A stretch of 58,105 bases of DNA. Origin: Pseudonocardia sp. 73-21 (GTDB taxonomy: Bacteria; Actinomycetota; Actinomycetes; Mycobacteriales; Pseudonocardiaceae). Below the pieces are notes generated by a model. The model saw nothing but the letters and a program-made list of their open reading frames with translations, was not told the DNA's origin and searched no databases. Shown piece after piece: positions 17,637-27,500 of the stretch. The stretch spans positions 1 to 58,105 of the forward strand of contig NZ_MKVV01000070.1 of the NCBI RefSeq assembly GCF_001899645.1, in the 5' to 3' direction. The position numbers and the translations under genes are program-made. How positions within the stretch are numbered: position 1 is the stretch's first letter; the number at the start of each line of letters is the position of its first letter.

Positions 17637-17999
17637 CTGAACTCCTCGGGGGTGTGTCGCTCTGCGAGCGGTCACGGCGTCATGGTGAGTACGGGCTGCC
17701 CGTTCGGGCCGGTCACGTGCAGTGATCGGCCGATTGCACCCGTCGTAGTCGTGCAGCCCTGCGACGTCGACCGGCGGCCGACGTCGAGCGCCGTGCTGAT
17801 CGGGTCGTTGCGCACGTCAGGCGACGTCGACGCGGTGGAGTCGTGGCTGCGAGCCGGCCGACTCGACCCCATGTACTTGCCGACGCATCTGACGGAACGT
17901 AAACGTGTGAGAGACCCACGTCACACTGCGTAGGCCATTTCCCCAGGTGGGCATTTTCTTCACAGCGTGGCCACAGTTGCGCCGAGGAGTCTCTGTGTC
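17637..17999. other. intergenic region
   Basis: 363 bp between the bL31-like gene and the divergent glycosyltransferase. A plus-strand open frame here (about 17684-17933) has no recognisable domain, and I do not call it. The region must contain both divergent promoters. Confidence 0.4.
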
Positions 18000-19268
18000 A
18001 TGACCTTGACGGCTGCAGCAGCGGACCCTCTCCCGATGCCCGGGCTCCCGGCGTCGGCGGCGGTGTGGGTCGGACAGCTCGACGTCCGGCACCCCATCGA
18101 GCCCGTGGAGGTGGCGCGCACGTTCGCGTCCGCCCTGCTGCTCGTCACGGTCGACGGTGTGCCCGCCGGCCAGGTCAGCGTTCCGCTCGTCGACGGTCAC
18201 GCCTCGGCCGGGACCATCCGCACCACCGTGCTCGACGTCATCGGCGAGAAGCTCGACCACACCCCGCTCGCCCTCGCGCCCGTCCGCTACGCGGTCACGG
18301 TCGTCATCGCCACGCGCAACCGCCCCGAGAACGTCGCCCGGTGCGTCCGCAGCCTGCTGCGCAGCACGCACGAGAAGTTCACGGTGCTCGTCGTCGACAA
18401 CGACCCCGAGAACGACCTCACCGAGACCGTCGTCCGCGACATCGACGACGCCCGTGTCGAGTACGTCCGCGAGGACCGCCGCGGCACCTCCGCCGGCCGC
18501 AACCGCGGCCTCGTCGAGGCCATGGCCCGTGGCGCCCGGTTCGTCGCCTTCACCGACGACGACGTCGAGGTCGACCCGGGCTGGGTCGGCCGGATGGCGT
18601 CCGCGCTTGCCGAGCCGGACGTGGCCTGCGTCTGCGGTCCGGTCATGGCCGCGCGGCTCGACTCGCCCGCCCAGCAGGAGGCCGACGCGGCGCTCGGCTG
18701 GCAGAAGGGCTTCGCCCGCCGCCGGTTCTCCATGGCCGAGCCCCCGGCCGACTCGGCCGTCTTCCCGTTCTCGCCCGGCCTGTTCGGCGTCGGCGCCAAC
18801 ATGGCCGTCAACGTCGCGGTGGCCACCGAGCTCGGCGGCTTCGACCCCGCGCTCGGCCCGGGCACCCCGGCCCAGGCCGGCGAGGACTGCGAGTTCATGG
18901 TCCGCCTCGTGCTCGCCGGCCACACGCTGGCCTACGAGCCCTCGGCCTACGTGTGGCACCACCACCGTAGCTCCGGCGCGGCGCTGGCCGGCCAGCTCGA
19001 CGGCTACGCGCTCGGCCTCGGCGGCTACCTCACGAAGATCATGCTGGACCCGATCGGCCGCGCCGCCGCGCTGCGCCGGATCCCGGCCGCCATCGCGCAG
19101 CTGCGCTCCATCAGCGACCGCGAGACCTCGGCCGAGACCGCGGGCTCGAGCGGCGGCCACCAGCTGCGCACGCTCGTCTCCGGTCCGCTGGCCTACCTGG
19201 CGGCCCGCCGCGCGGTGCGTCGCGCGGGCGGGAACGTGCCGCCGCTGGTGGCCAACGACCACCGCTGA
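18000..19268 (+). CDS. glycosyltransferase family 2
   Basis: 422 aa from ATG 18000, with GAGGAG 10 nt upstream. After an N-terminal region of about 90 residues comes a GT-A domain: VTVVIATRNRPENVARCVRS, VLVVDNDPEND, the nucleotide/metal motif AFTDDDVEVDPGW, and the acceptor motif AGEDCEFMVRL. Members transfer sugars from nucleotide donors onto polysaccharides, lipids or proteins. The N-terminal extension and the solo location leave the product unknown. Confidence 0.9.
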   Translation: MTLTAAAADPLPMPGLPASAAVWVGQLDVRHPIEPVEVARTFASALLLVTVDGVPAGQVSVPLVDGHASAGTIRTTVLDVIGEKLDHTPLALAPVRYAVTVVIATRNRPENVARCVRSLLRSTHEKFTVLVVDNDPENDLTETVVRDIDDARVEYVREDRRGTSAGRNRGLVEAMARGARFVAFTDDDVEVDPGWVGRMASALAEPDVACVCGPVMAARLDSPAQQEADAALGWQKGFARRRFSMAEPPADSAVFPFSPGLFGVGANMAVNVAVATELGGFDPALGPGTPAQAGEDCEFMVRLVLAGHTLAYEPSAYVWHHHRSSGAALAGQLDGYALGLGGYLTKIMLDPIGRAAALRRIPAAIAQLRSISDRETSAETAGSSGGHQLRTLVSGPLAYLAARRAVRRAGGNVPPLVANDHR

Positions 19269-20108
19269 TCAGCGCTTGACGGCCTGCAGCGTGTAGCTGT
19301 GGGGTAGGCGTTCGGGCCGGTCGGTCAGGCGCCACTCGCCGAACGGCTCGATCCGCTCCATCCGCCCGGGCAGTGCGTTCCACGGCACGGAGTCGTGCTC
19401 CACGAGCTGCGTGAGCGTCAGGCCCTCGTCGAGCAGGGCCGTCACGATCTCGCCGAGGCCGTGGTTCCAGTCGTGGCTCTCGGTGCGGACGAACTCCACG
19501 TCGGACTCGACGTAGGTGCCGCCCTCGTCCCACACCGTCGGCTCCGGGATCTCGACGTGGGGGAACCGGATCACGAGGTCGTCGGTGCGCTGGTCGTCGA
19601 TCGACCACAGCACGGGGTGCCCCTCGCGCAGGAACAGCCGGCCGCCGGGCTCGAGCAGACCCGCGACGACCGCCGCCCACCGCCGGATGTCGGGCAGCCA
19701 GCACAGCGCCCCGATCCCGGTGAAGACCAGGTCGAACGCGGCCGCGGGCAGCACGTCGAGCGCGCCGTAGAGGTCGGACTCGACGAACGCGACGTCGGTG
19801 CCGGCGGCGGCGGCCAGCTTGCGGCCCTCCGCGAGGGAGGCGGGGGAGAAGTCGAGCCCCGTCATCGACGCGCCGAGCCGGGCCAGCGAGATCGTGTCGG
19901 TGCCGATGTGGCACTGCAGGTGCACGCCGCGCAGGCCGGCGACGTCGCCGAGCCGGGGGACGTCGAAGCGCACCACGTCGGACAGGAACGCCGGGTCGGC
20001 CACGAAGCGGTCCAGCGCGTAATCGGGCGAGGCGGCGTGGGCGGGCGCGCGCTCGTCCCAGTTGGCCCGGTTGACGGCGAGATAGCTCTCGTTCATGGTG
20101 GCGATCAT
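19269..20108 (-). CDS. class I SAM-dependent methyltransferase
   Basis: 279 aa from ATG 20108, with GGAGGGG just upstream. The SAM-binding motif I is GVHLQCHIGTDTISLARLGA, followed by MTGLDFSPASLAEGRKLA (acidic residue after strand 2) and FDLVFTGIGALCWLPDIRRW. The acceptor is unknown. It stops one base after the convergent glycosyltransferase. The start region overlaps nothing but is close to the divergent transglycosylase-like gene. Confidence 0.9.
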   Translation of the reverse strand: MIATMNESYLAVNRANWDERAPAHAASPDYALDRFVADPAFLSDVVRFDVPRLGDVAGLRGVHLQCHIGTDTISLARLGASMTGLDFSPASLAEGRKLAAAAGTDVAFVESDLYGALDVLPAAAFDLVFTGIGALCWLPDIRRWAAVVAGLLEPGGRLFLREGHPVLWSIDDQRTDDLVIRFPHVEIPEPTVWDEGGTYVESDVEFVRTESHDWNHGLGEIVTALLDEGLTLTQLVEHDSVPWNALPGRMERIEPFGEWRLTDRPERLPHSYTLQAVKR

Positions 20109-20226
20109 GGACCCCTCCAACGCCGTACAGCGACGGAATTGGGACGGTGACGGGGAGCGTTCTGACCTGGCAGCCGCTGGAGCGCCAGGAGTGGCTGCGG
20201 GCGTTCCGGTCGAGGCTCGCGGCCGC

Positions 20227-20682
20227 GTGAAACTCGCCCGTCGTTCCGTGGTGCGCGGCCTCCTCGTCGTCGCACTTCTGGGTGGGGCGCTCCCCGTGCT
20301 CGTCGTGGCGGCGGGCGCCGATCCGCCGGCGGGGGACTGGTCGGCGCTGCGGGGCTGCGAGTCCAGCGGCCGCTACGACGTGGTGGCCACCAACGGCCAC
20401 TTCGGCGCCTACCAGTTCGACCTCCCGACCTGGCGCAGCGTCGGCGGTACCGGGTTCCCGTCGACGGCGTCGCCGGCGGAGCAGGACTACCGCGCGCTGA
20501 TCCTCTACCGGCAGCGGGGCTACGGGTTCACCGGCACCGGGTGCTACGGCGCGAAGACCGCCACCGCGGTCCTGGATCTCCAGCGCGCCAACGGCATCAC
20601 GACGTCCGGCCTGCTCGGGCCGAAGACCTGGGCGGCGGCCTGGACGGGCACCGCACCGACGCGGCAGGTTCCCCACCCGTGA
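20227..20682 (+). CDS. secreted Rpf-like transglycosylase with peptidoglycan-binding region
   Basis: 151 aa from GTG 20227. Residues 1-31 are a signal peptide (KLARRSVVRG, hydrophobic core, then GAD). The mature part begins DWSALRGCESSGRYDVV, the resuscitation-promoting-factor-like transglycosylase fold with catalytic Glu45, then GHFGAYQFDLPTWRSVGG. The C-terminal part (KTATAVLDLQRANGITTSG, LLGPKTWAAAW) resembles a peptidoglycan-binding repeat. It should cut peptidoglycan outside the membrane. The start could be upstream. Its stop overlaps the next gene by GTGA. Confidence 0.85.
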   Translation: MKLARRSVVRGLLVVALLGGALPVLVVAAGADPPAGDWSALRGCESSGRYDVVATNGHFGAYQFDLPTWRSVGGTGFPSTASPAEQDYRALILYRQRGYGFTGTGCYGAKTATAVLDLQRANGITTSGLLGPKTWAAAWTGTAPTRQVPHP

Positions 20683-21560
20683 CGGATCCCGTGATCGTGG
20701 AACTGGCCGTGAACGGATCGACCCCGCGGTCGGTCAACCGGCACGTGCCCCGCAGCCCGGAGGAGATCGCGCACGACCTGCTCGACGGCGCCGCGGCGGG
20801 CGCGTCCGTGCTGCACAACCACACCGACGACCCGATGTTCACCACCGACGGCGTGCACGCTCACCAGCCCTACCTGCAGGCCTGGGCCCCGGTCCTCGAC
20901 GCCCACCCGGACGCGCTGCTCTACCCGACGATGGCGGCGGGCGCCCGGGGCATCCCGGTGGAGCGACGCTGGGCGCACGTGGAGGCACTCGCGCCCCTCG
21001 GAGGGCTCGCGCTGGTGGATCCCGGCTCGGTCAACGTGGGCCTGACCAGCGACGGGACCGTACCCGACGCAGCCGCGCCCGGGCCGTACCAGAACTCCTA
21101 CGCCGACGTGGCGCACATGTTCACCCGGTGCGCGGAGCTGCGTGCCGCGCCCAGCATCTCGATCTTCGAGCCCGGCTTCCTGCGCACGGCGCTGACCTGG
21201 CACCGGCGGGGTCTGGTGCCACCGGGTGCCCTGATCAAGCTGTACTTCGGCGGGGCGCTGGAGTTCGGCCTGCCCCCGACGTCCACCGCCCTCGACGCCT
21301 ACCTGGAGATGCTCGCGCCGTCGGGGCTGCCGTGGTCGGTCGCGGTGCTCGGCGGCGACGTCGTCGCGTGCGGCCTGGCCGAGGCCGCGATCCGCCGGGG
21401 CGGGCACGTCCGCGTCGGGCTGGAGGACCACGCCGGGCCGGGGGAGCCGGGCAACGCCGAGCTGCTGCGCGGCGCCGTCGACCTCGTCGAACGGCTGGGC
21501 CGGACGCCGGCGACGTTCGCTCAGGCGCGGGAGATCCTCGGGGTGCCCGTCAGGGGGTAG
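20679..21560 (+). CDS. BKACE-family beta-keto acid cleavage enzyme (former DUF849)
   Basis: 293 aa from GTG 20679. The family's zinc site is visible as SVLHNHTDDP near residues 46-55. GALIKLYFGG lines the barrel, and AEAAIRRGGHVRVGLEDHAG holds the conserved RVGLED close to the C-terminus. BKACE enzymes condense a beta-keto acid with acetyl-CoA and cleave it to two products. The substrate here is not known. It is translationally coupled to an unrelated cell-wall enzyme and converges with an RraA-like aldolase. Confidence 0.87.
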   Translation: MTDPVIVELAVNGSTPRSVNRHVPRSPEEIAHDLLDGAAAGASVLHNHTDDPMFTTDGVHAHQPYLQAWAPVLDAHPDALLYPTMAAGARGIPVERRWAHVEALAPLGGLALVDPGSVNVGLTSDGTVPDAAAPGPYQNSYADVAHMFTRCAELRAAPSISIFEPGFLRTALTWHRRGLVPPGALIKLYFGGALEFGLPPTSTALDAYLEMLAPSGLPWSVAVLGGDVVACGLAEAAIRRGGHVRVGLEDHAGPGEPGNAELLRGAVDLVERLGRTPATFAQAREILGVPVRG

Positions 21561-22254
21561 GGCGTTCGGGGGCTCCCCGGACCTCGGCGAGGATCGCGTC
21601 GATGCCGGTGGCCGCGGGCAGCGACTCCCCGGCGGCGATCCGCCTGCGCCACTCGTCCTCCCGCTCGGCGACGGCGGTGGTCAGCTCCACGACCTGCGCC
21701 AGGTGCTCGCGGGGCACCACGACCAGGCCGCTCGCGTCGCCGCGGACGACGTCACCGGGCCGGACGACGACGCCCCCGCACTGCACGGCGACGTTGATCG
21801 CCCCGGGCCCGGTGTTCGAGCCCGTGGCCGGATGGGCGCCGCGGGCGAAGGTGGGCAGGCCGGCGGCGTCGAGACCGTCGACGTCACGGACCGCCCCGTC
21901 GACGACCAGCCCCACCGCGCCGAGCCCGGCGATGGTCTCCCCGACGATGTCGCCGACGACCGCGGCGTCCTCGCGTCCGCCGCCGTCGATCACCAGGACG
22001 TCGCCGGGCCGGATGCTGTCCACGGCCTTGAGCACGAGCAGGATGTCGCCCGGCTTCGTCCAGACGGTGACGGCGGTGCCGCACAGCCCGGCCGGGCCCG
22101 CGAGATGGCGCAGGGGTGGCCCGACGACGCCGACCGGCCCGCCGGAGTCGGCGATCTGGGTGGTGGCGAGCTGTGCCAGCGCCGCGACGAGCGCGGGGTC
22201 GGCGGGCTCGCTGCTCGGGTTGATCGTCCACTGGTCGGGGTGGGACTTGCTCAC
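21550..22254 (-). CDS. RraA-family aldolase/demethylmenaquinone methyltransferase-like
   Basis: 234 aa from GTG 22254. The RraA-type fold shows DVLVIDGGGREDAAVVGDIV, AVGLVVDGAVRDVDGL (the catalytic GxxRD stretch, here DGAVRD) and GDVVRGDASGLVVVPREH. Members include 4-carboxy-4-hydroxy-2-oxoadipate and 4-hydroxy-4-methyl-2-oxoglutarate aldolases. RNase E inhibition is unlikely given the catalytic residues. It lies 16 bp after the DUF3500 gene in the same operon. Confidence 0.85.
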   Translation of the reverse strand: MSKSHPDQWTINPSSEPADPALVAALAQLATTQIADSGGPVGVVGPPLRHLAGPAGLCGTAVTVWTKPGDILLVLKAVDSIRPGDVLVIDGGGREDAAVVGDIVGETIAGLGAVGLVVDGAVRDVDGLDAAGLPTFARGAHPATGSNTGPGAINVAVQCGGVVVRPGDVVRGDASGLVVVPREHLAQVVELTTAVAEREDEWRRRIAAGESLPAATGIDAILAEVRGAPERPTP

Positions 22255-22270
22255 CGTGGGTCCTCCGGGC

Positions 22271-23419
22271 TCAGTGCGGATGCGCGGCGTGGTGGCGGGC
22301 CAGGACGTCGAGGCCGAAGTCGGCGACGGGGTCGCGCCACACCGAGTGGGCGTGGTTGGCCCCACGCTGCGTGTTGTCCCACTCGACGAGCAGCCGCGGG
22401 CCCTGCAGGCGGTAGTAGTGCGGGGCGCCGGGTGCGAGCGGGCCGGCCCACGCCACGTGCACGGCGTCGAGCGCGGCGTCGTCGTAGCGGGGGCCCACCC
22501 CGTCCGGCACGCGCTCGAAGTAGGTGCCCAGCAGCAGCCGCAGCACCTCGCGCTGCCCGGCGTCGAGCTCGGCGCCGGCGACGCCCCTCGGTGCGAGCGT
22601 GTACTCGACGGCGCGGTGGTCGTCCTCGTCGAACGCGGCCGCCTCGTCGATGGCGTCGCTCATCTTCTGCAGCTTCGCCCACTCCGCCGGGTCGCGGAAG
22701 CGCTCGTCGCGCCAGATGCCGGCGAGCGGGATGGCGCGGTCGCCCTCGGAGACGGCGGTGCGGTTGGCCGTGATGAAGTCCGGCGGGGCCTTGGGCAGCA
22801 GGACCGCCCGGGCCGCGAGCTCGGGCGACAGCGAGGCGACGAGCTCGCGCGCGAGGTCCTCGACGCGGGCGAGCGGGCGGTGGACGGCGCCGCCCAGCAG
22901 TGGGGAGGACGCCGGGTCGGCGCCCATGAAGCACGGTGTGGTGGCCACCAGCACGCCGTCGACGACGAGGTTGTTGAGCGACACGTGATGACCGCCGAAC
23001 CGCCATCCCCACGGCGCCGCGCCGCCCGGCTCGCCGAACACGCGCAGGTAATAGCGGCCGGGGTCGCGGCCGCGGTCCCGGTCGAACAGGGCGACGAAGC
23101 CCTCGGCCTGGTCGAGCACGTTCTCGAGGCCCATCGTGGTGGCGACGGTGACGTAGCCGGCCGTCGACAGGCCCGAGGCCACCAGCCGCATCGCGGCCCG
23201 CTGCTGTGGCGGGCGCTGGTCGTGCAGCGTGAGACCGCCGTGGTCGGTGGGCGTGTAGAACCACCGCAGCCGCTCGGTGTCGTCGTCCGCGGGCCCGGCA
23301 CCGGTGGCCACGGCGCGCTGCCCGGCGTCGAGACCGTCGAGCCACCTGCGGGCGGCGTCCGTCATCCGTGCGGCCGCCTCGCGGCGGGCCCGCCCCTCGT
23401 CAACGTCGACGTCGATCAC
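22271..23419 (-). CDS. DUF3500 family protein
   Basis: 382 aa from GTG 23419. Recognised by the DUF3500 pattern: RWFYTPTDHGGLTL, RYYLRVFGEPGGAAPWGWRF, GGHHVSLNNLVVDG, TPCFMGADPA and WDNTQRGANHAHSVWRD near the C-terminus. Several conserved His and Asp residues (GGHH, HAHSVWRD) suggest a metal or redox site, but no reaction is established. It heads an operon with the RraA-like aldolase, which hints at small-acid catabolism; that is inference. Confidence 0.83.
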   Translation of the reverse strand: MIDVDVDEGRARREAAARMTDAARRWLDGLDAGQRAVATGAGPADDDTERLRWFYTPTDHGGLTLHDQRPPQQRAAMRLVASGLSTAGYVTVATTMGLENVLDQAEGFVALFDRDRGRDPGRYYLRVFGEPGGAAPWGWRFGGHHVSLNNLVVDGVLVATTPCFMGADPASSPLLGGAVHRPLARVEDLARELVASLSPELAARAVLLPKAPPDFITANRTAVSEGDRAIPLAGIWRDERFRDPAEWAKLQKMSDAIDEAAAFDEDDHRAVEYTLAPRGVAGAELDAGQREVLRLLLGTYFERVPDGVGPRYDDAALDAVHVAWAGPLAPGAPHYYRLQGPRLLVEWDNTQRGANHAHSVWRDPVADFGLDVLARHHAAHPH

Positions 23420-23477
23420 AGGACACAACCTAGCGCGCGGTGTGGTCGAATGCTGCCCACCCGACCGAGGAGCAACG

Positions 23478-23798
23478 ATGCCCACACCGACCGACGACCG
23501 CCGCGACCTGCTCACCGTCATCGCCTCGATGACGGCCGCCCCGGGCAAGGAGGCCGAGCTGAAGAAGGAGCTGGAGGCGCTCATCGAGCCGACCAGCCAG
23601 GAGGACGGCTACGTCAACTACGACCTGCACCAGAGCGTCGAGAACCCCGGCACGTTCTTCTTCTACGAGAACTGGGAGTCGGCGGAGAAGCTCGACGCGC
23701 ACCTCGCCACCCCGCACCTCGTCCGCTTCGCGGGGCTGATCCCGGAGCTCCTCGACGAGAACGGCCTGACCATCACGCGCCTGCAGCGGATCGCGTGA
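23478..23798 (+). CDS. antibiotic biosynthesis monooxygenase (ABM) domain protein
   Basis: 106 aa from ATG 23478, with GAGGAG upstream. The ABM ferredoxin-like fold is shown by LLTVIASMTAAPGKEAELKK, QEDGYVNYDLHQSVENPGTF, FFYENWESAEKLDAHLATPH and VRFAGLIPELL. Family members are cofactor-free oxygenases or YgiN-like quinol oxidases, about 95-110 aa. Its stop overlaps the start of the alpha/beta hydrolase by GTGA, so they are coupled. Confidence 0.9.
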   Translation: MPTPTDDRRDLLTVIASMTAAPGKEAELKKELEALIEPTSQEDGYVNYDLHQSVENPGTFFFYENWESAEKLDAHLATPHLVRFAGLIPELLDENGLTITRLQRIA

Positions 23799-24556
23799 CG
23801 ACCGTCCTGGCACTGCACGGGTGGCCCGGCAGCCGTGACGACTTCGCCACGGTCGCCGGCCTGCTCGACGCCGAGGTGCTGCGGCCCGACCTGGTCGGCT
23901 TCGGCTCCCGTCCGGACGGGGACCCGTCGGCGGCCGGGCAGGTGGTGCGCCTGCTCGACGAGCTGCCCGACGAGCAGGTCGTGGTGGCCGGCTACGACGT
24001 GGGCAGCCGGGTCGGGCAGGCGCTGGCCCGTGACCATCCCGAGCGCGTGAAGGCGCTGGTGGTGACGCCGCCGCTGCCCGGCGCCGGCCGCCGCGTGCTG
24101 GAACCGTCGCCGCAGCGGGAGTTCTGGTACCAGGCGTTCCACCAGCTGGAGCTGGCCGAGCAGCTCGTCGACGGCCGTCCCGACGCGGTCCGTGCCTACC
24201 TGCGGCACTTCTGGTCGCACTGGTCGGGCCCGGACTTCGTCGTGTCCGGGGCCCGGCTGGACGCCCTGACCTCGCTCTACGGCCCGCCGGGGGCGTTCAC
24301 GGCGTCGATCGGCTGGTACCGGGCGGGATCGGGCATGGTGGCCACGTCGCTGGCCGAGCAGCCGCCCGCGCAGCCCATCACGGTGCCCACCACGATCCTG
24401 TGGCCCGACCACGACCCGCTGTTCCCGCGGGAGTGGAGCGACCGGCTGGGGGAGTGGTTCACGGCGTTCGACCTGCGCCCGGTGGCGGGGGTCGGTCACT
24501 TCGTGCCCGTCGAGGCGCCGGAGGTGTTCGCCGCCGCCGTCACCGAGTACCTGTGA
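23795..24556 (+). CDS. alpha/beta hydrolase, epoxide hydrolase-like
   Basis: 253 aa from GTG 23795. HGWPGS (residues 8-13) forms the oxyanion loop. The nucleophile elbow is AGYDVGS, with Asp68 rather than Ser, as in epoxide hydrolases and haloalkane dehalogenases. WPDHDPLFP supplies the acid and GVGHFVPVEAPE the catalytic His. A cap domain lies between. The likely reaction is hydrolysis of an epoxide or carbon-halogen bond. It is coupled to the ABM gene upstream and overlaps or abuts the SARP regulator start. Confidence 0.88.
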   Translation: MTTVLALHGWPGSRDDFATVAGLLDAEVLRPDLVGFGSRPDGDPSAAGQVVRLLDELPDEQVVVAGYDVGSRVGQALARDHPERVKALVVTPPLPGAGRRVLEPSPQREFWYQAFHQLELAEQLVDGRPDAVRAYLRHFWSHWSGPDFVVSGARLDALTSLYGPPGAFTASIGWYRAGSGMVATSLAEQPPAQPITVPTTILWPDHDPLFPREWSDRLGEWFTAFDLRPVAGVGHFVPVEAPEVFAAAVTEYL

Positions 24557-24573
24557 GGTGGAAGAATCACCAG

Positions 24574-27500
24574 GTGCAGATCCGGATCCTCGGGCCGTTC
24601 GAGGTCCTGGCCGACGACGGCGTCCCGGCCGACGTGCCGGGCGCCCGGCTGCGCGCACTGCTGATCGCCCTCGCGCTCGAGCCGGGTCGGGTGGTCCCGC
24701 GGCCCACGCTCGTCGACTGGATCTGGGGTGACGATCCGCCCGCCGACGCGCCGGGCGCCCTGCAGCGCCTGGCCTCCCGGTTGCGGGCGGCCCTGCCGGG
24801 CGGCGTGATCGAGGCCCGCGCCGGTGGCTACCGGCTGACGGTGCACCCCGACGCCGTCGACGCCGTGCGGTTCGAGCGCCTCGTCGGTGCGGCCCGCCCC
24901 CGGGAGGCCCTCGCCCTGTGGCGCGGCGTGGCCATGGAGGACGTCGGCCCGCAGGACAGCGACGCGTTCGACGCGGCGGTCACCCGGCTCGAGGGGCTGC
25001 GCCTGGCGGCCGTGGAGGACCGGTTCGACGCCGACGTCGGCCCCGGGGACGTCGCGGAGCTGACGGACCTGGTCGCCGCACATCCGTTGCGGGAGCGGCT
25101 GGTCGCCGCGTTGATGCGCGCCCTCGTCGCAGCCGGTCGGGACTCGGAGGCGCTGCTCGTCTTCCAGCGCGCGCGGGAAGCCCTGGCCGACGCCCTGGGG
25201 GTCGACCCCTCGCCGGAGCTGTCCGCGCTGCACGGCGCGCTGCTGCGCGGCGAGCCGGCCGGACGGGCGGAGAGCCCGACGTCCAACCTGCGGGCCGAGC
25301 TCACCAGCTTCGTCGGCCGCGACGCCGACGTCGCCGTGGTTCGCGACCTCGTCGCCGAGCACCGGCTCACCACCCTCATCGGGCCGGGCGGTTCGGGCAA
25401 GACCCGGCTGGCCACCGAGACCGCCCGCACGCTCACCCCGCCCGACGGGGCCTGGTTGGTGGAGCTCGCCGCCGTCGGCGCCGACGGTGACGTCGCGCAG
25501 GCCACGCTCGCCGGACTCGGGCTCCGGGACGCCCTGCTCGGGAGCACCTCGAACGCTGACCTCACCGACAGGCTGATCGCGGCGGTCCGTGACCGGGACG
25601 GGCTGCTGGTCCTGGACAACTGCGAGCACATGATCGAGTCGGTGGCGGCGTTCGCCGACCGGGTGCTCGGGGAGTGCCGGCGGCTGCGGATCCTGGCCAC
25701 GAGCCGGGAGCCGCTCGGCATCACCGGCGAGGCGCTGTGGCTCGTCGAGCCGCTGGCCCCGCCGGAGGCGGTCCGCCTGCTGCTGGACCGCGCCGGCGCG
25801 GTGCGCAGGAACCTCGTGGCCGACGACCAGGCGTCGGAGACGATGGGGCGCATCTGCCGGGCCCTGGACGGGATGCCGCTGGCGATCGAGCTGGCCGCCG
25901 CCCGGCTGCGCACGATGTCGCTCGACCAGCTCAGTGACCGGCTCCACGACCGGTTCCGCCTGCTCACCGGGGGCAGCCGCACGGCCCTGCCGCGCCACAG
26001 GACCCTGCGGGCGGTGGTCGACTGGAGCTGGGAGCTGCTCACCGACGCCGAACGGGCGGTCCTGCGCCGGCTCTCGGTGTTCTGCGGCGGGGCGGGCCTG
26101 GACGCGGCCGAGCGGGTCTGCGCCGGCGCCGGCGTCGGGCCGGAGCAGGTGCTCGAGCTGTTGACCTCGCTGGCCGAGAAGTCGCTCGTCGTCACCGAGG
26201 ACAACGGCGCACCGCGCTACCGGATGCTCACCACGATCACGGAGTACGCCCGCGAGCGGCTGGTGGAGGCGGGCGAGCCGGACCTGGCCCGCCGGGCGCA
26301 TCTCGCCTGGTTCACCGAGCTCGCCGAGACCGCGGAGCCCCATCTGCGCCGCGCCGAGCAGCTGGACTGGCTCGCCGTGCTCGGCACCGAGCACGACAAC
26401 ATCGGGTCCGCGATGCGGGGCGCCCTCGCCGCCGGCGAGGGGCAGGAGGCGATGCGGCTCGCGGCGGGCGCCGGCTGGTACTGGTGGCTCAGCGGGCACC
26501 GGTCCGAGGGCATCGAGCTGATCATCGCGGCCACGGCGCTCCCGGGCGAGGTCGCCGACGAGACCCGCGCCCTGGTGTACGCGCTCGTCGTGCTGTTCGT
26601 GAGCGCCGGCCGCGGCGGCGAGCGCGAGGCGCAGGAGTGGATCCACCGGGCGTACCGGTACAGCCGGCGCGTGCCGGATCACCACCCCGTGCTGGGGCTC
26701 GTCGTCCCGCTGGAGAGGATGCTGCAGTCGTCGGACGCCGTCTTGGACGCGTTCGCGCCGCTGCTGGGCAGCGAGGACCCGTGGGTGCGCGCGCTGGCCC
26801 GCTTGCACATGGGCAAGATGCGGATCGTCCTCGGCCACGGCGGGTGGGAGGCGGACCAGTACCTCGAGACGGCGCTCGCCGAGTTCCGGGTCCTGGGCGA
26901 GCGGTACGGCATCTCGTTCGCCCTGACCGAGCTGGGGGAGCGGATCGCCGTGCGGGGCGAGTTCGTGCGGGCGTGCGAGTACTTCGAGCAGGCGGTCGCG
27001 GTCGTCGCGGAGGTCGGGGCCGTTGAGGACCTGATCCGGATGCGCTCGCGCCAGGCCCAGCTGTACTGGTTGTCCGGTGACAAGGACGCCGGTGCCGCCG
27101 CCCTCGCCGACGCCGAACGGCACGCCGAACGGGTCACCTGGCCGGACGCGCTGGCCGAGCTGGCCCTCGCGAAGGCGGAGCTCGCGCGGTGGTGCGGCGA
27201 CGCCGGGGAGGCCCGTCACCAGCTCGGCGTCGCGACGGACCTGCTGGGCGACGGGGCGCAGTGGGCGTTGATCCGCGCGGTCACCCACGACCTGCTGGGC
27301 TACCTCACCGCCGATCTCGACGAGTCCCGCGACCACCGGGCGGCGGCGTGCCGGGCCGCCACCGAGTCCGGCTACGCACCGCTGATCGCCCAGGTGCTCG
27401 TCGGGGTGGCCGACCTGGCCCTGCTCTCCGCCCAGGACGAGCAGGCCGCCCGGCTCCTCGCGGCCAGCGCCGCCGTGCGGGGGCTGCCCGACCGCACCCA

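Noticed and set aside
17684..17933. Possible CobW/GTPase fragment opposite the bL31-like gene
   Set aside because: CobW genes often adjoin bL31 paralogues, but this frame has no P-loop, CxCC motif or other CobW signature.
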